A DNA stretch of 64,000 nt. Origin: Lachnospiraceae bacterium. GTDB taxonomy: Bacteria > Bacillota > Clostridia > Lachnospirales > Lachnospiraceae. How positions within the stretch are numbered: the stretch's first letter is position 1; every line of letters starts with the position of its first letter. Of the stretch, positions 18,944 to 28,119 are shown one piece after another. The DNA is taken from NCBI GenBank assembly GCA_024696945.1, contig JAILGF010000082.1, forward strand, positions 62,001 to 126,000, given 5' to 3'. Under the pieces are notes generated by a model. The model was not told where the DNA came from. It worked only from the letters and a program-made list of their open reading frames with translations, and did not search any database. Position numbers and translations under genes: made by a program.

Positions 18944-19345
18944 ATGATAGGTTCAAATGCGTTTAATTATGTAAATGTCCTTAAGAAAGCGGCCGATGCC
19001 AGCTGGACAAGAAACGAAGTAATAGCAAACAATATTGCAAATGCAACTACTCCCGGATATAAGAGAAAGGATATAGAGTTTGAAGGCTACTTAAGACGCG
19101 AGCTGATGAAGGACGGGCTTACAGGTAAGGATCTTAATCAGAGGGTGGCCAATGTACGCCTTGATAAGCTCGGAACAAGGATCTATACCGATCAGTCGGA
19201 GCTTTTGTACAGGCTTGACGGGAATAATGTTGATATTAATACTGAAAATGCAAATCTGGCCGAAAACCAGATCAGATATTATGCATTGCTTAATTCGATG
19301 ACACAGGAATTCAGTCGTATAAAGTCAGTTCTTTCTAAGGGCTGA
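18944..19345 (+). CDS. flgB: Flagellar basal-body rod protein FlgB
   Basis: A proximal rod subunit of the flagellar basal body, 133 residues. The N-terminal rod-family motif is NEVIANNIANATTPGYKRK, and a helical C-terminal segment with NVDINTENANLAENQIRYY forms the second half of the coiled coil. It is the first gene of the flagellar locus, immediately downstream of the codY terminator and an extended -10 promoter. Confidence 0.97.
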   Translation: MIGSNAFNYVNVLKKAADASWTRNEVIANNIANATTPGYKRKDIEFEGYLRRELMKDGLTGKDLNQRVANVRLDKLGTRIYTDQSELLYRLDGNNVDINTENANLAENQIRYYALLNSMTQEFSRIKSVLSKG

Positions 19346-19368
19346 TAGGGAAAGGCAAGGTGTATTAA

Positions 19369-19821
19369 ATGGCAATATTTAACGGTATGAACATAAGTGC
19401 GAGCGGAATGACCGCTCAGACCATGCGTATGGACACGATAGCCCAGAACCTGGCAAATATCGATACAACGCGTGATGAAAACGGAAACGTTTACCGCAGA
19501 AAAACTGTAGTATTTGAAGAGAAAAACAAGGATGCCTTTGGCTCAGCGCTAGCTATGCAGCAGGCAAGAAGGGCAACAGTCATAAACGGACAGGGAGTTA
19601 AGGTAACCGCTATTGCGGAAGACCATGTGACCGCACTCAAAAAGGTTTATGACCCCGCTCATCCGGATGCTGATGAAGAGGGATATGTTACATATCCTAA
19701 CGTAGATACGGTAACCGAAATGACAAACCTGATAGATGCAACACGTTCATACGAGGCTAACGTAACAGCATTTAACGCTACCAAAAACATGCTGTTGAAG
19801 GGTCTGGATGTAGGTACCTGA
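19369..19821 (+). CDS. flgC: Flagellar basal-body rod protein FlgC
   Basis: Proximal rod subunit, 150 residues. It has GMNISASGMTAQTMRMDTI followed by AQNLANIDTTR at the N-terminus, and the FlgC-type C-terminus VDTVTEMTNLIDATRSYEAN. It lies 23 bp after flgB with GGCAAGG as ribosome binding site. Confidence 0.97.
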   Translation: MAIFNGMNISASGMTAQTMRMDTIAQNLANIDTTRDENGNVYRRKTVVFEEKNKDAFGSALAMQQARRATVINGQGVKVTAIAEDHVTALKKVYDPAHPDADEEGYVTYPNVDTVTEMTNLIDATRSYEANVTAFNATKNMLLKGLDVGT

Positions 19822-19879
19822 TAATTATATTAAACAATAATTATTCTGACCGGATATAAAAATCGATATCGGAGAAAAG

Positions 19880-20245
19880 ATGGACAACTACAAGATTCTC
19901 GGACTTAACGGTCTTGATGCCATAGGTTTTGATACCTCGACCAAGACACATAAAACCTTAAAAACAGATGACTTTCAGCTGTTCTCGCCGAATGAGCTTA
20001 AGGGCAATACAAAGACGGGGTCCTTTGATGCACTTTTAAGTTCCGCAATGACGATGCTGAAAGAGACAAATCAGTATTCAAACGAGGCTTCCGAGGCAGA
20101 ATTGAAATATGCCATGGGCCTGACCAATAATACACACGAACTGCAGGTAGCCCAGATGAAGGCTAATATCTCACTGCAGTATACCGTTGCGGTGAGGAAT
20201 GCTGTACTTGATGCCTACAGAGAAATAATGCAAATGCAATTTTAA
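19880..20245 (+). CDS. fliE: Flagellar hook-basal body protein FliE
   Basis: Links the MS ring to the rod. The C-terminal half carries the FliE pattern (SFDALLSSAMTMLKETNQYS, then THELQVAQMKANISLQYTVA, ending in AYREIMQMQF). The 121 residues are slightly longer than usual; the extra part is at the N-terminus, which is poorly conserved. It is followed by a 234-bp gap that holds strong inverted repeats. Confidence 0.94.
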   Translation: MDNYKILGLNGLDAIGFDTSTKTHKTLKTDDFQLFSPNELKGNTKTGSFDALLSSAMTMLKETNQYSNEASEAELKYAMGLTNNTHELQVAQMKANISLQYTVAVRNAVLDAYREIMQMQF

Positions 20246-20262
20246 TAACAAGTAACTATCCG

Positions 20263-20325
20263 CGGAAATACTTCCGAAAGCAGATTGCAAGCTTGCTTGC
20301 AGATCTGCTTTCGAGAGTATTTCCG
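20263..20325. repeat. Long imperfect hairpin between fliE and fliF
   Basis: The arms CGGAAATACT (20263-20272) and AGTATTTCCG (20316-20325) pair perfectly. Inside them CGAAAGCAGAT (20275-20285) pairs with ATCTGCTTTCG (20303-20313), and GCAAGC with GCTTGC at the tip. Only two small internal loops interrupt about 27 bp of pairing. No T-run follows, so it is not a plain terminator. It may be an mRNA processing or stability element. Confidence 0.75.
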
Positions 20326-20358
20326 GGGAGGCTGGACTAAATCAACGAATAAACAAAA

Positions 20359-20392
20359 GCTGCGAAGCAGCGACCGACGGCGAAGCCGGCGG
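20359..20392. repeat. Two C-GAA-G hairpins upstream of fliF
   Basis: The first is GCTGC-GAA-GCAGC (20359-20371). The second is CCGACGGC-GAA-GCCGGCGG (20374-20392), with one A/G mismatch in an 8-bp stem. They share the GCGAAGC core with the elements at 22113-22226. The rest of the gap to fliF (20393-20479) holds only an AG-rich ribosome binding region. Confidence 0.7.
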
Positions 20393-20479
20393 GTTTATGA
20401 GTGATTTTGAATTACCGCAGATAGTAACGTAAAGAGAAGTAAAGAAAAAAGAACGGGGACAAAGAAGGGTGACACATAA

Positions 20480-22099
20480 ATGCTTGATCGTTTAAAGCAG
20501 ATTCCAAAGAAATTACAGGAAATATGGAAAAAATATTCGGCCAAACAGCGAGCCATCATAGTAAGTACGGTGGCTGTAGTTGTGTTGGCCTTAATTATTC
20601 TTATAGTCATACTTAACCAGACAAATTTTGAAAAACTGACAACATTTGAAAACACGGCAACAGCAAAGGCAGCAATGGCTCTATTGGATGAGAATGCCAT
20701 TGAAAACAGGCTTAATGCGGATAATGTTACTGTAGAGGTCAATGAAAAACAAAAGCAGGATGCGGTTCTGGCACTGGCCGACAGTGAGCTTATGGCAGAG
20801 AGTTCATTCAGTCTTGCGGATCTACTTGCCAGTGACGGAGTAGGAACCACCTCCTCGGACAAAACCAGAAATCTCCATCTGTATCTTCAGAGTGAACTGA
20901 ATGCAAGGATCTCAAAGATGGACGGAGTTGATAAAGCATGCGTAATATATTATCCTGCAGATACTTCCCGATCAATTTTAAAGGATCAGTCCGAGATAGG
21001 CGTCAGCATTATGTTGACCATCAATGACAAATTTGACAAAAAGAACACTCCTCTCGGTATTGCGACTTCAGTAGCATATGCAGTAGGAAACAGCTCGACC
21101 GATAAGATAAAGGTAATAGACCAGCATGGACGACTTCTCTTTGGCGGTGATTCCACGGATCCCGATGCAAATACCGCCGAGGCAGCCCTTACCTATGAGC
21201 AGACCGTTGAGAAATGGTATACCGACAAGATGCTGGAACTTGCTACGATCAACGGTTACTATAATGCTGAGATAGTTCCTCATCTTGATGTTAACATGGA
21301 AAAAACATCCGAGATGTTTACGGAATATATAGCCGGCGAAGGACTTGAACAAGGTCTTTACAGTGAGGTTATAAAAATAAGCTCCGAGAATTCAGGCGTT
21401 TCCGGAGATATGCCCGGAACGGATTCAAATGATGAGACCGATTATTACATTCAGACATCGGGCTCAGGAGAAAGTGCATATAACGAGGAGCATTACATTT
21501 ATAAACCCAGCGAGCGTGTTACTCAGACCGTCAGGAATTCACCGTTTATAGTACACGAAACTTCTTCTATGGCCATTACTTTAAGGAAAGCCATTCAGAT
21601 TTCCGAAGAAAGCCTTGAAGAGGCAGGAGAACTCGATGAGATCACCTTCCAGAGATATATGGAAGAACATCAGGATATTACCGAAATAACGGATCAGGAT
21701 GAGATAGACGCATTAAAGCAGCTTTTCTCCGACGCTAGCGGTATCCCGGTTCAGAACATTACCTTAAGGGCTTATACCGAACCCCTTTATATACCTAAGG
21801 CAGAAGAAGAGAGCATGAACTTCTCGCTCATTCTTGAAATCCTTCTTGCAGCACTTATTGTCGGACTTCTTCTGTTTGTAGTATTCAGGGCAATGAAGCC
21901 GGCAGAGGTTATAGAGACCGAGCCCGAGCTTTCGGTTGAAAGACTTCTTGCAACAACCAGAGAAAACCAGTCCTTAGAGGATATCGAATTCGGTGAAAAA
22001 TCCGAGACACGCCGTATGATCGAAAAATATATTGACGAAAACGCCGAATCCGTCGCAGCCCTTCTCCGCAACTGGCTGAACGATGATGGATGGGACTAG
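20480..22099 (+). CDS. fliF: Flagellar MS-ring protein FliF
   Basis: Forms the membrane ring on which the motor and export gate assemble; 539 residues. TM1 is about 25-47 (AIIVSTVAVVVLALIILIVI) and TM2 about 450-473. Between them is the large periplasmic-type region with ring-building motifs, for example the RNLHLYLQSELNARISKMDG block. The C-terminal tail (RMIEKYIDENAESVAALLRN) is the FliG-binding helix. Palindromic hairpins flank the gene on both sides. Confidence 0.97.
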   Translation: MLDRLKQIPKKLQEIWKKYSAKQRAIIVSTVAVVVLALIILIVILNQTNFEKLTTFENTATAKAAMALLDENAIENRLNADNVTVEVNEKQKQDAVLALADSELMAESSFSLADLLASDGVGTTSSDKTRNLHLYLQSELNARISKMDGVDKACVIYYPADTSRSILKDQSEIGVSIMLTINDKFDKKNTPLGIATSVAYAVGNSSTDKIKVIDQHGRLLFGGDSTDPDANTAEAALTYEQTVEKWYTDKMLELATINGYYNAEIVPHLDVNMEKTSEMFTEYIAGEGLEQGLYSEVIKISSENSGVSGDMPGTDSNDETDYYIQTSGSGESAYNEEHYIYKPSERVTQTVRNSPFIVHETSSMAITLRKAIQISEESLEEAGELDEITFQRYMEEHQDITEITDQDEIDALKQLFSDASGIPVQNITLRAYTEPLYIPKAEEESMNFSLILEILLAALIVGLLLFVVFRAMKPAEVIETEPELSVERLLATTRENQSLEDIEFGEKSETRRMIEKYIDENAESVAALLRNWLNDDGWD

Positions 22100-22112
22100 T
22101 CGCAAGGAGGGG

Positions 22113-22226
22113 CCCGCTGCGAAGCAGTGGGAAGATTCCTTACGACACGGGCCCGCCGCGAAGCGGTGGGTTATCCTCAAGGACCTGACGGAACCTTGTG
22201 ACACGGGCCCATCGCGAAGCGATGGG
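22113..22226. repeat. Array of three 19-nt C-GAA-G hairpins between fliF and fliG
   Basis: Three perfect 8-bp stems share a GAA loop: CCCGCTGCGAAGCAGTGGG (22113-22131), CCCGCCGCGAAGCGGTGGG (22152-22170) and CCCATCGCGAAGCGATGGG (22208-22226). Stem bases differ between copies but pairing is kept, through compensatory changes and G-U pairs. Copies two and three are preceded by the same ACACGGG. A further stem, CAAGG with CCTTG, lies at 22178-22197. No T-run follows. Confidence 0.8.
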
Positions 22227-22266
22227 TTATTTATAAATAAAGCCAGTAACCAAGGAGGGGCCTATA

Positions 22267-23286
22267 ATGGCTAATAAATCCACCTTAACAGAATATAACG
22301 GTCTTCAGAAGGCGGCGATCCTCATGATCGCTCTTGGACCCGAGAAGGCCTCAAAGCTCTTCAAACACTTAAAGGAAGAAGAGATAGAAGCACTTACCCT
22401 TGAAATAGCGAATACAAAAAGCGTATCACAGCAGGTAAAGGATGACGTGCTGGATGAGTTTTATGAACTGTGTCTCGCGCAGCAGTATATCGCCGAGGGC
22501 GGTATCGGATATGCAAAAGAACTCTTGGAAAATGCACTTGGTGCCGACAGAGCTACGGAAGTTATCGGAAGGCTGACGGCATCACTTCAGGTACGTCCTT
22601 TTGAGTTTATACGAAAGACAGATGCAGCTACACTGCTCAACTTTATCCAGGATGAGCATCCTCAGACCATTGCCCTTATTTTAAGCTATCTGCCTTCGTC
22701 ACAGTCGGCTCAGCTGATAAGCGCGCTGCCGCCCGAGAAGCAGGCAGATGTTGCAAAACGTATCGCCATGATGGACCGCACCTCACCCGATGTTATTCAG
22801 GAGGTTGAAGCAGTGCTTGAAAAGAAGGTTGCAGCTCTTGCAAATCAGGATTTCACTATTGCCGGCGGTGTGGATTCTATCGTAGAAATCTTGAATTCCG
22901 TAGACCGTGCTACAGAAAAACATATCTTGGAAACTTTGGAGATCGAAGAACCCGAGCTTGCGGACGAGATCAGGAAGAAGATGTTCGTATTCGAGGATAT
23001 CCTGCTGCTTGATGACAAGTCCATTCAGAGAGTCCTTCGTGAGGTTGACAACAGTGAACTTGCAATAGCCATGAAGGCAGCCAATGAACAGGTTCAGGAA
23101 GCAATTTTCAACAATCTGTCAAAACGTCTGGCAGTAATGATCAAGGAAGACATGGAATATATGGGGCCTGTTCGTATGAAGGATGTTGAAGAGGCTCAGC
23201 AGAAGATAGTAAATATCATCAGAAAACTTGAGGATTCAGGCGAGATCATCATTTCACGAGGCGGAGGTGACGATATAGTTGTCTAA
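22267..23286 (+). CDS. fliG: Flagellar motor switch protein FliG
   Basis: A C-ring protein that transmits stator torque; 339 residues. The N-terminal domain binds FliF (GLQKAAILMIALGPEKASKL). The middle domain has the EHPQTIALILSYLP motif near residue 125. The C-terminal domain carries the charged helix KSIQRVLREVDNSELAIAMK that meets the stator. GGAGGGG precedes the ATG. The stop codon lies inside the start of fliH. Confidence 0.98.
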   Translation: MANKSTLTEYNGLQKAAILMIALGPEKASKLFKHLKEEEIEALTLEIANTKSVSQQVKDDVLDEFYELCLAQQYIAEGGIGYAKELLENALGADRATEVIGRLTASLQVRPFEFIRKTDAATLLNFIQDEHPQTIALILSYLPSSQSAQLISALPPEKQADVAKRIAMMDRTSPDVIQEVEAVLEKKVAALANQDFTIAGGVDSIVEILNSVDRATEKHILETLEIEEPELADEIRKKMFVFEDILLLDDKSIQRVLREVDNSELAIAMKAANEQVQEAIFNNLSKRLAVMIKEDMEYMGPVRMKDVEEAQQKIVNIIRKLEDSGEIIISRGGGDDIVV

Positions 23287-24196
23287 TCTGATAAAGGGTT
23301 ATAGCGTCAGTTATGATGAACCGACCAAAAAGATAGACCTTAACGAAAAAGCTGAGAATTTCAGAAGACTTTACGTTGAAAAGCTTGAGAGGCAGACCGC
23401 GGGAGCGGATACTGAGGATTACGTATCCGATGACGACGGTTTTACCGAAGGTATAACGGGTGAAAGGATAATCCTTAAGGGGAGTGAAGAAGAAACCTTA
23501 TCCGAGCAGGAGAAAAGGATACTTGCCAACCAGAGGGAAATAGAAAAACTCCAGAAGAAACTGGAGGAGTTGAGGGTAGAAGCCGGAAGGATCCTTGACG
23601 AGGCCGAAGAACAGGCTGAAGAGATCGTAACCAAGGCAAAGGAAGAAGCAGAAACCCAGTATGAAAGCCTGCTGTCAACGTATATGCAGCAGGGTTATGA
23701 CGAGGGAAGGCAGAATGCCGAGAGAGAGTGCGATGAGCTTAAAGCAGCTCTTACCCGTCAGATACAGGAAAATGAAGAAAAGTACGAAAAGCAGGTGAGT
23801 GAGCTTGAACCTGCTTTTGTTGAAGTACTGATAAAATATATCGAAAAGCTTACGGGAATTTATACAAGCGACAGGAATGAGGTCATTATGCACTGTATAC
23901 ATCAGGCAATGACCAAACAGACTCCCTGCAGAAATTTCATTATAAGGGTATCGCAGCATGATTACGGTACCGTGCTTAACTCCAAACCCGAGATACTTCT
24001 CTGGCTTCCGGACGGGTCACAGATAGAAGTTGTCGAGGATAAGATGCTTAAGGAAGGTGACTGTCTTATAGAGACGGATACCAGGATTTTTGACTGCAGC
24101 GTCGAAACCCAGATGAGAAGCGTGATCGAAGACCTACGTCTGCTCGCCGGAGATGTTGAGGCCAAGAAAAAGAGCGGAGAAAATGCATTCGGTTAA
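23279..24196 (+). CDS. fliH: Flagellar export apparatus regulator FliH
   Basis: Stator-like partner of the export ATPase FliI. The 305-residue protein has a long charged coiled coil (about 70-175) and a C-terminal domain similar to V/F-ATPase subunit E (from about 180). It starts with TTG at 23279, within the last codons of fliG. GGAGGTGA at 23263-23270 lies 8 bp upstream, which supports this start and indicates translational coupling. Confidence 0.9.
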   Translation: MSNLIKGYSVSYDEPTKKIDLNEKAENFRRLYVEKLERQTAGADTEDYVSDDDGFTEGITGERIILKGSEEETLSEQEKRILANQREIEKLQKKLEELRVEAGRILDEAEEQAEEIVTKAKEEAETQYESLLSTYMQQGYDEGRQNAERECDELKAALTRQIQENEEKYEKQVSELEPAFVEVLIKYIEKLTGIYTSDRNEVIMHCIHQAMTKQTPCRNFIIRVSQHDYGTVLNSKPEILLWLPDGSQIEVVEDKMLKEGDCLIETDTRIFDCSVETQMRSVIEDLRLLAGDVEAKKKSGENAFG

Positions 24197-24213
24197 AAGG
24201 GTGAAGATCGAAG

Positions 24214-25518
24214 ATGGATATAGATGCTAAGAAATATGGGGCCTTTTTGGAAAAAAACTACGTAAAGGAACTCGGAAGGGTAAAAAAGGTAGTCGGACTG
24301 ACGATGGAATCCTTCGGACCCGATGTGGTACTTGATGATGTCTGCAAGGTTACTTCCACAGACTATTCGGTAGAGACCAGGGCTGAGGTTATCGGATTCA
24401 AGGACGACTATGTTCTTCTTATGCCCTATGAGGAGATCGGCGGAATAGGTGTTGGAAGTTACGTTGAAAATCTGGGTGTAAAGTTTTCGGTAAGAGTCGG
24501 AGACGAGCTGTTGGGAAAAAAACTGAACGGACTCGGTGAACCGATGGACGGAACACCCATTAAAACCATGGATACATATCCTGCTGAGGCAGCACCTCCG
24601 GATCCCTTAAAAAGAGAGATGATCAAGGAGACACTGACCTTAGGGGTTAAAGCGGTTGACGGACTTCTTACCATCGGTAAGGGCCAGCGTATCGGTATAT
24701 TTGCGGGTTCCGGTGTCGGAAAAAGTACGCTTCTCGGAATGTTTGCCAGAAATACCAAGGCTGATATAAATGTTATAGCTCTTATAGGAGAGCGTGGCAG
24801 GGAGGTACGTGAATTTATAGAACGTGACCTCGGTGAAGAAGGAATGCGCCGTTCGGTGGTAGTCATCGCTACATCGGATAAACCTGCTTTGGCAAGAAAA
24901 AAAGCGGCAAAAACCGCTACGGCAATAGCGGAATATTTCAGGGACAAGGGCAAGGATGTTCTTCTGATGATGGACTCCCTTACCCGTTTTTCCATGGCTC
25001 AGCGTGAGATAGGACTTGCAGCGGGAGAACCGCCGGTATCCCGTGGATACCCCCCGAGCGTTTACTCGGAGATGCCAAAGCTCTTAGAGCGTGCGGGTAA
25101 AGGTGCTGTCGGCTCGATTACAGGTCTTTACACGGTGCTTGTTGACGGTGATGATTTCAATGAGCCCATCACAGATACGGCCCGCGGAATTCTTGACGGG
25201 CATATAGTTCTTTCGAGAAAGATCGCAGCCAAAGGTCATTATCCGGCAATAGATATACTGTCGAGCATTTCCCGTGTTATGAGTTCGATAGTAACCAAGG
25301 AACAGAAGCAGCTTGCATCAAAACTCAAAATGGTATTGGCAACCTATACGGAATCCGAGGACCTGATAAACATCGGAGCATATAAGGCCGGAGCCAATAA
25401 AAACATAGATTATGCCATCGAAAAGATAGATGCCGTAAATGATTTCCTGTGTCAGGGAACCGATGAAAAGTTTACCTTTGACCAGACACTTGAAGCATTA
25501 AAGGAGATATTTGCATAA
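24214..25518 (+). CDS. fliI: Flagellum-specific ATP synthase/ATPase FliI
   Basis: Energises flagellar export. It resembles the F1 beta subunit: Walker A GIFAGSGVGKSTLLGMF near residue 160, the IGERGREVREF loop, Walker B VLLMMDSLTRFSMAQREIGL and the PPSVYSEMPKLLERAG segment. The 434 residues are normal. The final TAA overlaps the ATG of fliJ by one base. Confidence 0.98.
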   Translation: MDIDAKKYGAFLEKNYVKELGRVKKVVGLTMESFGPDVVLDDVCKVTSTDYSVETRAEVIGFKDDYVLLMPYEEIGGIGVGSYVENLGVKFSVRVGDELLGKKLNGLGEPMDGTPIKTMDTYPAEAAPPDPLKREMIKETLTLGVKAVDGLLTIGKGQRIGIFAGSGVGKSTLLGMFARNTKADINVIALIGERGREVREFIERDLGEEGMRRSVVVIATSDKPALARKKAAKTATAIAEYFRDKGKDVLLMMDSLTRFSMAQREIGLAAGEPPVSRGYPPSVYSEMPKLLERAGKGAVGSITGLYTVLVDGDDFNEPITDTARGILDGHIVLSRKIAAKGHYPAIDILSSISRVMSSIVTKEQKQLASKLKMVLATYTESEDLINIGAYKAGANKNIDYAIEKIDAVNDFLCQGTDEKFTFDQTLEALKEIFA

Positions 25519-25964
25519 TGACCAGATTCTCATTCAGGCTTGAAAGCATACTGCAGATAAAAATAAAACTTGAGGAGCAGGCAAAAATGGAATTTGCCGC
25601 TGCCAAAATGCGCCTGAATGAAGAGGAGGATAAGCTTCAGGCATTAAAGGACCGAAAGGAACAATATGAGGAGGAACTGAAAAAACTTTATCTCGGAACT
25701 CTGGATGTAAGGCGGATAAACAGCACAGCAGGGGCAATAAAGGTTACGGAGACCCAGATAAAAACACAGGGCTTTGCTGTTAAAAGGGCTCAGAAGCAGG
25801 TAGATGCTGCGACCACGAAGCTCAATACCGTCATGCAGGAAAGAAAGAGCATGGAAAAGCTTAAGGAAAATAAATTTGCGGAATACATGCAAGCATATAA
25901 CGAAGAAGAAAGTAAACAGACCGACGAGCTGATAAGCTATCAGTACGGAAAGGTTGAGGAGTAA
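25518..25964 (+). CDS. fliJ: Flagellar export protein FliJ
   Basis: A coiled-coil protein of 148 residues (RFSFRLESILQIKIKLEEQAK at the N-terminus, and two long antiparallel helices). It acts as the central stalk of the FliI hexamer and as an export chaperone. The position directly after fliI and the TAATG overlap support the call more than sequence identity does, since the family is weakly conserved. Confidence 0.9.
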   Translation: MTRFSFRLESILQIKIKLEEQAKMEFAAAKMRLNEEEDKLQALKDRKEQYEEELKKLYLGTLDVRRINSTAGAIKVTETQIKTQGFAVKRAQKQVDAATTKLNTVMQERKSMEKLKENKFAEYMQAYNEEESKQTDELISYQYGKVEE

Positions 25965-25975
25965 AAGAGGTTTGT

Positions 25976-26770
25976 ATGGCTGACAAGAATATTGACAATT
26001 CAAAAGAAAAAGGCGAAGGAATAGGCAGTAAGATAGGAACGGTGATACTTATAATATTTATCATCCTTGTCTGGCTGGCTATTTTTGCGCTCCTGATAAA
26101 AATGGATGTGGGAGGGATAGGTACCAAGCTGCGTCCCCTGATAAAGGATGTGCCTGTGCTCAACATGATTCTGCCTGAAGCTACGGATGAAGACCTGATT
26201 GCCGAAAACAACTATCCCTACAAGAATATCGATGAGGCTGTGGAAGTAATAAAGCGGCTTGAAAAAGAGATAGATGAGATGAACGAGACCGATGAAGCAA
26301 ACAGGAAACGTATCATCGAACTTCAAAATGAAGTTGCAAGACTTAAAACCTTTGAGGCCGATCAGGAAGCATTCGAAGAAAGAGTAAAGAGATTTGATGT
26401 TAACGTCGTATATAATTCTCAGGCGCCTAGCATTGAAGAATACAAGAAATATTATGAGGAGATCAATCCCGAAACAGCCGAGGAGATATACAGGCAGGTT
26501 TTAGAGCAGCTCCAGTATGACAATATGATAAAAGAAAAGGCCGACCTTCTTAAAAACATGAAGCCTGCCCAGGCTGCAAAGGCTTTAGAGGAGATGACAG
26601 CCGATCTGGAGTACACATGTAAGGTGCTGCTGGCTATGAAGCCTACGGAAGCTACACCTATCCTTGACAAGATGGATTCCCTGTTCGTGGCGCGTCTCCT
26701 ACAGACCATGCATGATATGGATGAGGCTTATTACAGCAAGGTCTCAAAAAATTTTCTTAAAAACGAATAA
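25976..26770 (+). CDS. MotE/FlbB-like membrane-anchored coiled-coil protein with MgtE-N-like domain
   Basis: One transmembrane helix (about residues 20-43) follows a short cytosolic N-terminus. A coiled coil (about 85-120) precedes a helical domain (about 145-260) with the repeated LLKNMKPAQAAKALEEM and LLAMKPTEATPILDKM pattern of MgtE N-terminal repeats. The fliJ-fliK position is that of B. subtilis ylxF and of MotE-type chaperones, so a periplasmic-side or motor accessory role is likely. It is 11 bp after fliJ. Confidence 0.8.
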   Translation: MADKNIDNSKEKGEGIGSKIGTVILIIFIILVWLAIFALLIKMDVGGIGTKLRPLIKDVPVLNMILPEATDEDLIAENNYPYKNIDEAVEVIKRLEKEIDEMNETDEANRKRIIELQNEVARLKTFEADQEAFEERVKRFDVNVVYNSQAPSIEEYKKYYEEINPETAEEIYRQVLEQLQYDNMIKEKADLLKNMKPAQAAKALEEMTADLEYTCKVLLAMKPTEATPILDKMDSLFVARLLQTMHDMDEAYYSKVSKNFLKNE

Positions 26771-26849
26771 AAAGGTTATGAAAACAGGAGAAAATGCCGA
26801 AAAATATATAGAGTAAGTTTACTCAATCTTTTGGGAAAGGAGGAAAAAT

Positions 26850-28100
26850 ATGACGGCAGTAAATATCAATGCTTTAGGAAGCTTAAACCAGGTTAAACAA
26901 CCGGTCCAGCTTCAGGGCACAAAATCAGCCTCGACAAAGGATGAATTTGAAAGGGTCATGAAGGAAAAAGTGGCAAATGCAAACGGTTCTGACGGGCTCA
27001 AGGTAGAAAAATTTGTCAAGCCTCCGGCTAAGCGCACCGAGTACAAGAATGAAGGCGTAGCTAAAAGAGATTCCCTGTCGGAAAAGGATATCAAAGGGCC
27101 AAAGAAAAAAGTTTCAAACCCGCAGACACCGGACGAAATACTTGCCGGAGCAGCTCAGATACTGGGCATAGAGCCTCAGGAACTGGAAGCAGTGTTGCAG
27201 TCATTGGAGATGAATGTTGGTGATCTTTCCGACAGAAACAATGTTGCACAGCTGATCCTGGCATTAAACGGACAGACCGATATCTCAAGTATGTTGGTGG
27301 ATAACGGGATGCTGGAAGCGTTTAACGAGCTTACGGGCTTTATCGAGAAGACTCTTGAAGCCAACAATGTTTCAGCAGATTCTTTTAAGTCATTTATTAA
27401 CGGACTTGAAGAGAATTCGGAAAATCCGGTTGAGGAAGCCGAGGCAGGCTTTGTGCAGGTTGCCGGAGCAAACGGGGAAACGGTTGAGGATGTTCATGAG
27501 GATGAAACAGGTTCATCCGAAAACGGAACGACAGCATCCACAAGATCTGAAGAAATTTTAAAACAGGATTTTCGTGAAGCTGAGACCTCTGCGGCACAGA
27601 CCTTCATGAAGAATCTCGAGATGGCAGCGGAAAACGTAAGTGACGTATCTGAAACACAGACCGATATCCGAGAGATAGTTTATCAGGTGGTTGAAAGGAT
27701 AAAGGTTCAGCTGAATCCCGACAGCACATCGCTTGAGATGAGGCTTAATCCTGAGAATCTCGGCAGGGTATCGATCAACATTACTTCAAAAGAAGGCGTG
27801 ATGACTGCAGAGATACGTACCGAAAACCGACAAGCAAAGGAAGCCATTGAGAGCCAGCTTCAGATATTCAAAGAGAACATCGAGGCAAAGGGTATCAAGG
27901 TTGAAGCTGTAGAAGTAAGGATTTCGGACTTCAACATGGCCGACAGCAGGAATTCGGAAGCCGGAACCGATGAAGGAACGGCGGAAAAAGGACACGGTAC
28001 AAGAAGAAACGGTTTCTATACGGAAACTGAGACAGGTACCGAAGAAGCAATGGAAGAAGAAATACTCGATCCTGTAAGCACGGTAAGCTACAGAGCTTAA
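26850..28100 (+). CDS. fliK: Flagellar hook-length control protein FliK
   Basis: Secreted molecular ruler that switches export specificity when the hook is complete. A low-complexity Glu/Ser/Asn-rich N-terminal and middle region of about 290 residues precedes the conserved Flg_hook C-terminal domain (about 290-365, with LEMRLNPENLGRVSINI, then AEIRTENRQAKEAIES). A consensus AGGAGG ribosome binding site precedes the ATG. A small perfect inverted repeat (GAGTAA/TTACTC, 26811-26824) lies in the gap before it. Confidence 0.92.
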   Translation: MTAVNINALGSLNQVKQPVQLQGTKSASTKDEFERVMKEKVANANGSDGLKVEKFVKPPAKRTEYKNEGVAKRDSLSEKDIKGPKKKVSNPQTPDEILAGAAQILGIEPQELEAVLQSLEMNVGDLSDRNNVAQLILALNGQTDISSMLVDNGMLEAFNELTGFIEKTLEANNVSADSFKSFINGLEENSENPVEEAEAGFVQVAGANGETVEDVHEDETGSSENGTTASTRSEEILKQDFREAETSAAQTFMKNLEMAAENVSDVSETQTDIREIVYQVVERIKVQLNPDSTSLEMRLNPENLGRVSINITSKEGVMTAEIRTENRQAKEAIESQLQIFKENIEAKGIKVEAVEVRISDFNMADSRNSEAGTDEGTAEKGHGTRRNGFYTETETGTEEAMEEEILDPVSTVSYRA

Positions 28101-28119
28101 CAGGAGATAAGGAGGAATT

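Noticed and set aside
22083-22274. A 63-residue frame across the fliF-fliG gap
   Set aside because: Its codons follow the three palindromic hairpins, and it overlaps the end of fliF and the start of fliG.
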